A stretch of DNA of 12,490 nucleotides from an uncultured Eubacterium sp. (GTDB lineage: Bacteria > Bacillota > Clostridia > Oscillospirales > Acutalibacteraceae), in NCBI GenBank assembly GCA_910577215.1, contig CAJTMQ010000006.1, forward strand, positions 23,405-35,894, read 5' to 3'. Within the stretch, counting starts at the first letter, position 1, and every line of letters begins with the position of its first letter. Positions 6,922 through 12,490 of this stretch are shown here, in pieces. The translations under genes and the position numbers were made by a program. The notes beneath the pieces are model-generated. The model did not search any database, had not been told where the DNA came from, and saw only the letters and a program-made list of their open reading frames with translations.

Positions 6922-6950
6922 TTGCTATATTATTTTTATTGTGCTATTAT
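6922..6950 (+). promoter_or_regulatory. Putative promoter of the YeiH-family gene
   Basis: TTGCTA (6922-6927), a 17-base spacer and TATTAT (6945-6950) lie 24 bases before the gene's start codon. The -10 box is 5/6 and the -35 box 4/6 to consensus. The implied leader is very short, about 15-20 bases. Confidence 0.55.
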
Positions 6951-6973
6951 TTTTTTGAAACGGAGGAATGTTA

Positions 6974-8050
6974 ATGAAAGGCATCAAAGAAAAAATCTTA
7001 GGAATTCTGATTTGTATAGTGATTGCAGGTGTGTCAACACTGCTTGCCGGTCTGAATATCGGTAGCTTTTCCTTTGAAGTTATCGGTGCACCTGTTTTTG
7101 CTATTGTAATCGGTATGGTTATCACTGCAATTTTCAAAAATTTTGCGGGCAGTAAAAAAATCAAGGCAGGCATTACTTTTACTTCAAAGAAAATTCTGCA
7201 ATGGGCTGTAATCATCCTTGGTTTTACACTTAATATCAAAACGGTGCTTTCCGTTGGCGGTAAAAGTCTGCCGGTTATTATTGCAACAATAACTGTTTCG
7301 CTTGTTATGGCTGCAGTTTTATATAAGCTTTTGAAGGTGGATAAAAAGGTTTCGATTTTAGTCGGTGTCGGCTCTTCTATATGCGGAGGCTCGGCAATTG
7401 CCGCTACTGCACCTGTTATAGATGCTGATGACGAAGAGATTGCTCAGTCCATTTCAGTTATCTTTTTATTCAATGTTATTGCGGCGCTTATTTTTCCTAC
7501 ATTGGGTAATGCAATCGGTCTTACCAATGACGGTTTTGCACTTTTTGCAGGCACTGCTGTTAACGATACCTCATCTGTTACCGCTGCCGCATCTGCATGG
7601 GATAGTATGATGTCAACCAACGGTATGGTGCTGGCACAGGCTACAACCGTTAAGCTTACACGAACACTTGCAATTATTCCTATAACTCTTGTACTTGCAC
7701 TTGTCAGAACAAAGAAGGCAAAAAAAGAGGGAACAGAAGGAACAAAGGTTTCTCTTAAAAAGATTTTCCCTTGGTTTATTCTTTATTTTGTAATTGCTTC
7801 ACTTATAACAACTGCTGTTGCTGTTTTACCGTCAGGTGCATTTACGGATTTTTATAACAGTTATTTTGTGATGAGTGCCAAATGGCTTGCGAAATTTTTT
7901 ATTGCCATGGCTATGTGTGCAATCGGGCTTAATACAAATATTGTTAATCTTGTTAAAAAGGGAGGTAAACCGATTGCAATGGGTTTCTGCTGCTGGGTAG
8001 CAATTGCTGCTGTGAGCCTTGTTCTGCAGCATGTTCTCGGATATTGGTAA
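6974..8050 (+). CDS. yeiH: YeiH/UPF0324 family membrane transporter (putative sulfate exporter family)
   Basis: This 358-residue integral membrane protein belongs to the UPF0324/YeiH family (Pfam Cons_hypoth698). Databases label the family putative sulfate exporter, but transport has not been firmly shown for most members. Hydrophobic segments are seen at about residues 8-27, 38-54, 74-90, 98-118, 126-148, 160-180, 228-245, 265-285 and 305-322, with one near the C-terminus. The family signatures GSSICGGSAIAATAPVI (133-149) and GTAVNDTSSVTAA (193-205) are both intact. A Lys-rich cytoplasmic-type loop spans about 246-263. GGAGG at 6962-6966 is 7 bases before the ATG at 6974 but only 1 base before the ATG at 6968, so 6974 is the better start. 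The gene appears monocistronic, and no clear terminator follows it. Confidence 0.85.
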   Translation: MKGIKEKILGILICIVIAGVSTLLAGLNIGSFSFEVIGAPVFAIVIGMVITAIFKNFAGSKKIKAGITFTSKKILQWAVIILGFTLNIKTVLSVGGKSLPVIIATITVSLVMAAVLYKLLKVDKKVSILVGVGSSICGGSAIAATAPVIDADDEEIAQSISVIFLFNVIAALIFPTLGNAIGLTNDGFALFAGTAVNDTSSVTAAASAWDSMMSTNGMVLAQATTVKLTRTLAIIPITLVLALVRTKKAKKEGTEGTKVSLKKIFPWFILYFVIASLITTAVAVLPSGAFTDFYNSYFVMSAKWLAKFFIAMAMCAIGLNTNIVNLVKKGGKPIAMGFCCWVAIAAVSLVLQHVLGYW

Positions 8051-8144
8051 TTACTAAAATTCTATCTTAATAATATTTTAATTTTATAGGAAATTATTCC
8101 GCTTTATTTCAATTGTTTTACAAACATTATTTTATAGATAATTG

Positions 8145-8173
8145 TTGACAAATAAAAAATCTTGTATTATAAT
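8145..8173 (+). promoter_or_regulatory. Consensus sigma-A promoter of the oxidoreductase operon
   Basis: TTGACA (8145-8150), exactly 17 bases, then TATAAT (8168-8173) match the consensus in all 12 positions. Transcription would start near 8180, leaving a leader of about 290 bases that holds the T-box. Such a strong promoter suits a gene whose real control is premature termination. The 94 bases between the YeiH gene and this promoter are AT-rich with nothing recognisable. Confidence 0.9.
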
Positions 8174-8184
8174 TTTCATCAAAT

Positions 8185-8446
8185 AAATATGAAAACACGT
8201 TGACGAGAACAAAAATCGGTTTTAACCTTTTTCACAGAGAGTTGCTGGTTGGTGGAAAGCAGCAGAAGAAAAATCGTAATATCCTCTCCGAGTGGCTGTG
8301 CTGAATGTTCAGTAGGTGCAGACGGTTGCCTCCGTTACAGCGGCAGTGAATGTTTGTTCATAGAGTGCGTCTTTACAGACGAATAAGAGTGGTACCACGG
8401 TATATATTATCGCCTCTTTGCCTTATGGCAGAGAGGCGTTTTTTGT
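8185..8446 (+). promoter_or_regulatory. T-box riboswitch leader of the 2-oxoacid oxidoreductase operon
   Basis: T-box leaders read the charging state of one tRNA; the uncharged tRNA stabilises an antiterminator. Stem I elements are visible: GAGA (8205-8208) can pair with TCTC (8285-8288), TTTTTC (8228-8233) with GAAAAA (8268-8273), and TTGCTG (8242-8247) with CAGCAG (8260-8265). Together they enclose the conserved AGAGAG bulge and the GGTTGGTG apical loop. Downstream are a small hairpin (8301-8312), a stem III-like hairpin CGTCT/AGACG, and the T-box itself, AAGAGTGGTACCACGG (8385-8400). The bulge TGGT (8390-8393) predicts tRNA discriminator base A. The likely specifier is ATC at 8281-8283 (Ile), but ATA, GTA or TAT nearby cannot be excluded. 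The exact 5' boundary is uncertain. Confidence 0.95.
8411..8446 (+). terminator. T-box regulated intrinsic terminator
   Basis: A 12-bp stem (8411-8422 with 8427-8438, one T-G wobble) closed by a TTAT loop is followed by six Ts (8439-8444). CTCTT within its 5' arm (8414-8418) is complementary to AAGAG (8385-8389) at the start of the T-box. This is the expected mutually exclusive antiterminator pairing. Confidence 0.92.
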
Positions 8447-8470
8447 TTATTAACAGAAAGGAGAAATCTT

Positions 8471-9043
8471 ATGAAAAATTGTGTTGAAATTCGTTGGCAC
8501 GGCAGAGGCGGTCAGGGTGCTAAAACTGCTGCACTTCTTTTGGCTGATGTTGCATTTAAAACAGGAAGCTTTGTCCAGGGCTTTCCTGAATACGGTCCCG
8601 AGCGTATGGGTGCACCCATTACGGCATATAACCGAATAAGCCCTGAGGAAATCAGAGTGCATTCAAATATTTATGATCCTGATTTTGTTGTAGTAGTAGA
8701 CGAAAGTTTGCTGGATACAATTGATGTTACCGATGGTCTTAATCCGGAGGGTGCAATTCTTGTAAATACCTCAAAGTCAAAAGAGGATATTGAAAAGCAT
8801 CTAAAAGGCTATAAGGGCAAGGTTTTCACAATAGATGCCCGCAAGGTGTCTGTTGCCTGTCTTGGAAAATATTTCCCGAACACACCTATGCTTGCAGGTA
8901 TTGTTAAGGTTTCAGGTGTTATGGAGTGGGATAAATTTCTTTCTGAAATGGAAGCATCGTTCAAACATAAGTTTTCTTCTAAGCCGGAGGTTATTGAGGG
9001 CAATATGAATGCTCTTAAAATGGCTTATGATGAGGTTAAATAG
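8471..9043 (+). CDS. porG: 2-oxoacid:ferredoxin oxidoreductase, gamma subunit (PorG/VorG type)
   Basis: This 190-residue protein is the gamma subunit of a four-subunit pyruvate/2-oxoacid ferredoxin oxidoreductase, corresponding to domain III of the single-chain enzyme. The glycine-rich HGRGGQGAKTAA (residues 10-21) and FPEYGPERMGAPITAYNRI (38-56) are strong family signatures. AAAGGAG precedes the ATG at 8471. It is the first gene after the T-box terminator, so all four subunits depend on antitermination. The next gene follows after 13 bases. Substrate cannot be read from this subunit; pyruvate and branched-chain 2-oxo acids are the main candidates. The symbol denotes the family rather than proven pyruvate specificity. 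Confidence 0.9.
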   Translation: MKNCVEIRWHGRGGQGAKTAALLLADVAFKTGSFVQGFPEYGPERMGAPITAYNRISPEEIRVHSNIYDPDFVVVVDESLLDTIDVTDGLNPEGAILVNTSKSKEDIEKHLKGYKGKVFTIDARKVSVACLGKYFPNTPMLAGIVKVSGVMEWDKFLSEMEASFKHKFSSKPEVIEGNMNALKMAYDEVK

Positions 9044-9056
9044 GAGGTAAGTACAT

Positions 9057-9359
9057 ATGAAATCAGATGTTAAAGAGCTTGATTTGAACTGTAAATGGCA
9101 GGATCTTACCGAGGGAATGCAGATTTACGGTCCTATGACTTCTAAAGAATTCAATACAGGTGAATGGACCTCAGTAAAGCCTGAGCTTCATGAGGATTTA
9201 TGCATTCATTGCCTTATGTGTGTTCCTGTTTGCCCGGACAGTGTTATTCCTGTTGCAAACGGCAAACGCGGTGATTTTGATTTTAATCATTGCAAGGGCT
9301 GCGGCATTTGCGTTAAAGCGTGTCATGTGGGCGCTATCACAATGAAGGGGGTAAAGTAA
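9057..9359 (+). CDS. porD: 2-oxoacid:ferredoxin oxidoreductase, delta subunit (2x[4Fe-4S] ferredoxin)
   Basis: This 100-residue ferredoxin-like subunit carries electrons between the catalytic core and external ferredoxin. Two CxxCxxCxxxC motifs are complete: C49, C52, C55, C59 and C79, C82, C85, C89. The first ends in the usual Cys-Pro (CVPVCP). In the second the Pro is replaced by His (CVKACH), a mild deviation. The N-terminal 40 residues (with MQIYGPMTSKEFNTGEW) form the extension typical of delta subunits rather than of free ferredoxins. AGGAGG lies 9 bases before the ATG. The alpha gene starts 1 base after its stop. Confidence 0.92.
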   Translation: MKSDVKELDLNCKWQDLTEGMQIYGPMTSKEFNTGEWTSVKPELHEDLCIHCLMCVPVCPDSVIPVANGKRGDFDFNHCKGCGICVKACHVGAITMKGVK

Positions 9360-9360
9360 T

Positions 9361-10542
9361 ATGGCAAGAAGAGATCGTTTAAGCGGTAACGAAGCAGTTG
9401 CAGAAGCACTCCGCCAGATTAATCCTGATGTTATGGCGGCTTTCCCGATTACGCCTTCAACTGAAATTCCGCAGTATTTTTCAAAGCTTGTAGCGAACGG
9501 TCAGGTTGATTCGGAATTTATTCCTGTTGAGTCAGAGCATTCTGCAATGTCTGCCGTTATCGGCTCAGAAGCTGCAGGTGCACGTTCGGTTACAGCTACA
9601 TCATCAGCAGGTCTTGCTCTTATGTGGGAGGAGCTTTACCTTGCTGCTTCCAACAGACTTCCTTGTGTCCTTACACTTGTTAACAGAGCATTATCAGGTC
9701 CTATCAATATTAACTGTGACCACAGTGACTCCATGGGCGCAAGAGATTCCGGCTGGATTCAGATTTACGCTGAAAACAATCAGGAGGTTTATGATAACCT
9801 TGTTATGGCTTACAGAATCGGTGAGCATAAGGATGTTAAGCTTCCTGTTATGATTTGTCAGGATGGTTTTATTACCTCACATGCAGTTGAAAATATTAAT
9901 CTGCTTGAGGATAAAGAGGTTAAAGATTTCGTTGGTGAATATGAGCCTGAAAACTATCTTCTTAACCCTGAATGCCCTATGGCTGTCGGTCCTTACAGTG
10001 TTACAAACTATTATTTTGAAGCGAAAAGGGCACAGGCTGAGGCTCTTAAAAATTCAAAGCAGGTTGTACTTGATGTTGCTGATGAGTATGCAAAAATCAG
10101 CGGCAGAGAATACGGGCTTTTTGAAGAGTATAAAATGGAAGATGCTGAAGAAGCTGTTGTAATTATCGGTTCTGCTGCAGGTACAACCAAGGATGCCGTT
10201 GATGAGCTCAGAGAGCAGGGCAAAAAGGTTGGACTTATCAAAATCCGTCTTTTCCGTCCGTTCCCTGCAAGTGAGATAGCCGAAGCTCTTAAAAATGTTA
10301 AGGCAGTTGCTGTTATGGACAGAACAGAAAGCTATAACGACTGCTGCGGTCCTTTGGGTGCAGAGGTTACAACCGCTCTTTACAGAGCAAAGTCTGACTG
10401 CCTTGCAGTTAACTATGTTTACGGTTTGGGCGGTCGTGACGTAAGAGTTAAAGATATGATGAATGTATATAAAGAACTTGAAGAAATTGCTCAGACAGGC
10501 GAAACAGGGGAAACCTACCGCTATATGGGCATAAGAGAATAA
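9361..10542 (+). CDS. porA: 2-oxoacid:ferredoxin oxidoreductase, alpha subunit (PorA/VorA type)
   Basis: This 393-residue alpha subunit is close to the length of PorA/VorA of archaeal and thermophile four-subunit enzymes. FPITPSTEIP (residues 28-37) holds the conserved Thr of the substrate/TPP pocket. VESEHSAMSAVIGSEAAGAR (56-75), TSSAGLALMWEEL (80-92), NRALSGPININCDHSDSM (108-125) and RDSGWIQIYAENNQE (128-142) follow. A C-terminal Rossmann-like segment starts near 255 with VVIIGSAAGTTKDAVDEL. The reaction is reversible: a 2-oxo acid plus CoA gives acyl-CoA, CO2 and reduced ferredoxin, or the reverse. GGGGG lies upstream of the ATG. The NRAL and DHSD stretches look more like pyruvate/branched-chain enzymes than 2-oxoglutarate or indolepyruvate ones, which is an inference from memory of the families. 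Confidence 0.9.
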   Translation: MARRDRLSGNEAVAEALRQINPDVMAAFPITPSTEIPQYFSKLVANGQVDSEFIPVESEHSAMSAVIGSEAAGARSVTATSSAGLALMWEELYLAASNRLPCVLTLVNRALSGPININCDHSDSMGARDSGWIQIYAENNQEVYDNLVMAYRIGEHKDVKLPVMICQDGFITSHAVENINLLEDKEVKDFVGEYEPENYLLNPECPMAVGPYSVTNYYFEAKRAQAEALKNSKQVVLDVADEYAKISGREYGLFEEYKMEDAEEAVVIIGSAAGTTKDAVDELREQGKKVGLIKIRLFRPFPASEIAEALKNVKAVAVMDRTESYNDCCGPLGAEVTTALYRAKSDCLAVNYVYGLGGRDVRVKDMMNVYKELEEIAQTGETGETYRYMGIRE

Positions 10543-10557
10543 GGGGGGTGCTTTTCA

Positions 10558-11499
10558 ATGTATAACTTTAAAGAATTTATCGGCAGAGAAGAGCGTCTTG
10601 CAGGCGGTCACAGAATGTGCGCAGGCTGCGGCGGTACAATTGCAGTAAGAAATGTGCTTAAAGCAATCAAACCGGGCGATAAAGCAGTTGTAGGCAATGC
10701 AACAGGCTGCCTCGAGGTTTCCTCCTTTATGTATCCTTATACAGCCTATAAGGATAGCTACATTCATAATGCATTTGAAAATGCAGGTGCAACAATGAGT
10801 GGTGTTGAGGGTGCTTATAATGCGTTAAGACGTAAGGGCAGGCTTGATGATACCTTCAAGTTTATAACCTTCGGCGGTGACGGCGGTACATATGACATCG
10901 GCTTTCAGTCTCTTTCAGGTGCTATGGAACGCGGTCATGATATGGTTTATGTTTGCTACGATAACGGTGCTTATATGAATACAGGTATTCAGCGTTCATC
11001 TGCCACACCTATGTTTGCAGATACAACAACAACACCTGTCGGTTTTGAGTCAAACGGCAAAACACAGTACAGAAAAGATTTGTCTGCAATCATTGCAGAG
11101 CACAAGGTTCCTTATGTTGCGCAGACAACCTTTGTTCAGAATTTCCGTGATTTGCATATTAAATCAGAAAAGGCTATTTACACTAAGGGTGCAGCTTTCC
11201 TTAACATTATGGCTCCGTGTCCCCGTGGCTGGAGATATAATACTTGGGATATTATGGAAATCTGCAAGCTTGCAGTTGAAACACGTTATTGGCCGCTGTT
11301 TGAGGTTATAGACGGTGTTTGGGTTCTTAACTATGAGCCTAAGAGATATGTTCCGATTGAAGAATGGCTTTCAAAGCAGGGAAGATTCAAGCATATGTTC
11401 AAGCCTGAAAATGAATGGATGATTGAAGCCTTCCAGAAGGAAGTTGACAGAAGATGGGATGAGCTCACAAAACGCTGTGACCGTGTTATGGGCGCATAA
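10558..11499 (+). CDS. porB: 2-oxoacid:ferredoxin oxidoreductase, beta subunit (PorB/VorB type)
   Basis: This 313-residue beta subunit binds thiamine diphosphate and the proximal [4Fe-4S] cluster. Cluster cysteines are visible as C21 and C24 (MCAGCGG), C51 (ATGCLEV) and C221 (APCPRGW). The TPP/Mg motif runs from GGDGGTYDIG (106-115) to CYDNGAYMNTGIQRS (133-147), followed by the ATP-like TTTTP. Most homologues I recall have Glu after YDN (DNEAYMNTG); here it is Gly, which may be a harmless variant. AAGGGGGGTG lies upstream. It is the last gene of the T-box operon and is followed by a strong hairpin terminator. Confidence 0.92.
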   Translation: MYNFKEFIGREERLAGGHRMCAGCGGTIAVRNVLKAIKPGDKAVVGNATGCLEVSSFMYPYTAYKDSYIHNAFENAGATMSGVEGAYNALRRKGRLDDTFKFITFGGDGGTYDIGFQSLSGAMERGHDMVYVCYDNGAYMNTGIQRSSATPMFADTTTTPVGFESNGKTQYRKDLSAIIAEHKVPYVAQTTFVQNFRDLHIKSEKAIYTKGAAFLNIMAPCPRGWRYNTWDIMEICKLAVETRYWPLFEVIDGVWVLNYEPKRYVPIEEWLSKQGRFKHMFKPENEWMIEAFQKEVDRRWDELTKRCDRVMGA

Positions 11500-11504
11500 T
11501 TAAA

Positions 11505-11556
11505 TACATATAAAAAGGAAGACATTTTTCATTAAATGTCTTCCTTTTTATATGTA
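11505..11556. terminator. Bidirectional terminator between converging genes
   Basis: A perfect 23-bp inverted repeat (11505-11527 with 11534-11556) around the 6-base loop TTCATT begins 5 bases after the porB stop. The core GGAAGACATTT is flanked by five As on one side and five Ts on the other, so either strand gives a stem ending in a U run. It can terminate both the oxidoreductase operon and the minus-strand gene ending at 11631. Confidence 0.9.
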
Positions 11557-11579
11557 AACCACGCGTTCAACGTGTGGTT
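11557..11579. repeat. Second hairpin next to the terminator, possible dispersed element
   Basis: AACCACGCG (11557-11565) and CGTGTGGTT (11571-11579) form a 9-bp stem with one G-T wobble and a TTCAA loop, touching the end of the 23-bp terminator. No T run follows on the plus strand. It could be a REP-like palindrome or a transposon-end remnant, but a single copy does not show this. Nothing else recognisable lies between it and 11631. Confidence 0.5.
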
Positions 11580-11630
11580 GGTTTGAAAATATTGAGTTTC
11601 GCAAGGTAGCCTTCTCTTTAGATTTTCTTT

Positions 11631-12490
11631 TTATGATACCGAAGACTCAATCAATTTTACTAATTCATCATAGTCAGCAGCTTCCAATGAATAGCAAATG
11701 ACGTTTCCTTTATGGCAAATATTGAAATAAAAGAAATCCTTTTGCAGTGATATATCCAAAGAAATTTTATCAGGATTTAACTCCTGACCGTCTGAAAAAA
11801 TGAATTTCAATTCATATTCACCGGAATCAGACATAAGCGGAGGCACGCTCGTCAAACCTTTTTCGTAATTCGATAAATCTGCACTCGGATTACCGCTGTG
11901 CTCTTTATTATTATTTCTTAAAATATCTGTTATTGATTTTATTACTTCTCGGTCTTTTATTGTTCCTCTTAACAGGGGGCGGATATCCTGTCCATTAATA
12001 TCCTCCGCTTCAGACAATTCAATCGTATAGTCATATAATTCATTTTGCCATATCTCAATGCCTGTAATTTCATTGTTACCTTCAGCTGTATATACATTAA
12101 ACAAATCCTCAATTGTATATTCGGTCATTAAACCGTTAAGATAGAAAATATAATATTCATTCTCTGCATTAACAATAACAAGGTTATCACTCTTTGTATT
12201 TGCATATTTATATACTTTTGCCTGATAAAACTTATTATTTTTTGCATCTTCTATGTCCATAGGTTTAAATGCTGTTAAATCCTCCGTAAGATTGGAATTA
12301 TCAACTGTACATATTAATTCTCCGATTTCGGATTGTTTTAATTCAATATGATTATTAAAATCTCCTTTTTCATCTTCAAAATAATATTGAGAATATATTT
12401 TGTTATTGATAATAATTTTGTATGGATATTTTTCATTTTCAATTTTAATTTTTATACTGCTGTTATCATCTGAATTGTGTGTGTGGTTAT
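11631..12490 (-). CDS. Protein of unknown function, N-terminus beyond the window
   Basis: The minus-strand frame ends at TAA (11631-11633). It is open through the first visible Met codon (12258-12260) to the right edge, giving at least 285 residues, so the true start lies outside the window. The extra upstream portion reads as ordinary protein (for example KYPYKIIINNKIYSQYYFED). The sequence is acidic and rich in Asn, Tyr, Glu and Ile, with alternating beta-strand-like stretches such as NEYYIFYLNGL and FFYFNICHKGNVICYSL. No transmembrane segment or enzyme motif is visible in the part present. Such composition is common in the extracellular domains of Firmicutes membrane-anchored proteins or lipoproteins, but the N-terminus that would show this is missing. 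I do not recognise the family. Confidence 0.7.
   Translation of the reverse strand, partial: NHTHNSDDNSSIKIKIENEKYPYKIIINNKIYSQYYFEDEKGDFNNHIELKQSEIGELICTVDNSNLTEDLTAFKPMDIEDAKNNKFYQAKVYKYANTKSDNLVIVNAENEYYIFYLNGLMTEYTIEDLFNVYTAEGNNEITGIEIWQNELYDYTIELSEAEDINGQDIRPLLRGTIKDREVIKSITDILRNNNKEHSGNPSADLSNYEKGLTSVPPLMSDSGEYELKFIFSDGQELNPDKISLDISLQKDFFYFNICHKGNVICYSLEAADYDELVKLIESSVS

Noticed and set aside
6968..6973. ATG at 6968 as the start of the YeiH-family protein
   Set aside because: It is only 1 base from the GGAGG element; the ATG at 6974 has optimal 7-base spacing and gives the expected N-terminus.
6823..7065. 80-codon plus-strand frame running from the intergenic region into the YeiH gene
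   Set aside because: It crosses a terminator-like hairpin and the promoter, then continues out of frame inside a well-supported gene, with no good ribosome binding site.
11557..11579. Second hairpin after porB as a further terminator
   Set aside because: It lacks a U run on the plus strand, and the 23-bp hairpin before it is already sufficient.
1..12490. CRISPR array, tRNA/rRNA genes, insertion sequences or prophage
   Set aside because: No regularly spaced direct repeats, no tRNA cloverleaf, no transposase or integrase motifs and no abrupt change of base composition were seen on reading both strands.

Overview
The window looks like a chromosomal segment of a strictly anaerobic, moderately AT-rich member of the Firmicutes, class Clostridia. 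A Ruminococcaceae/Oscillospiraceae-type gut bacterium is my best guess, but that finer placement is inference. The supporting signs are a perfect CIRCE operator upstream of groESL, a T-box leader, sigma-A promoters with strong -10 boxes, a TTG start codon, the MEP isoprenoid pathway, and a four-subunit 2-oxoacid:ferredoxin oxidoreductase. No insertion sequence, phage gene, CRISPR array, tRNA or rRNA is visible.

Layout. (1) Positions 1-97, minus strand: the N-terminus of a conserved protein, possibly DUF4364, transcribed away from the rest. (2) Positions 145-4685, plus strand: a compact six-gene operon of a DUF1858 CxxC protein, trmK, a Nif3-like metal protein, an NFACT/RqcH homologue, ispD and ispF. 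Its genes abut or overlap by up to 8 bases. It has a good promoter in front and an intrinsic terminator behind. It mixes tRNA modification, ribosome rescue and isoprenoid synthesis. (3) Positions 4762-6820: the groES-groEL operon with its own promoter, a CIRCE operator at the transcription start, and a terminator. (4) Positions 6860-8050: a small inverted repeat and a second terminator-like hairpin, then a YeiH-family membrane transporter with its own promoter. (5) Positions 8145-11556: a fully consensus promoter, a T-box riboswitch with its terminator/antiterminator, and four genes encoding the gamma, delta, alpha and beta subunits of a POR/VOR-type oxidoreductase. (6) Positions 11505-12490: a 23-bp hairpin terminator between converging genes, a second hairpin, and a minus-strand gene of unknown function. 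That gene runs off the right edge; its reading frame stays open beyond its first visible Met.

Most of the window is housekeeping. The most informative item is the T-box in front of the oxidoreductase operon. It implies the enzyme is made when a particular tRNA is uncharged, which fits a biosynthetic role (reductive carboxylation of an acyl-CoA to a 2-oxo acid for amino acid synthesis) better than fermentation. The specifier loop cannot be fixed by eye, but an Ile codon is the leading candidate. The antiterminator bulge predicts a tRNA with discriminator base A.
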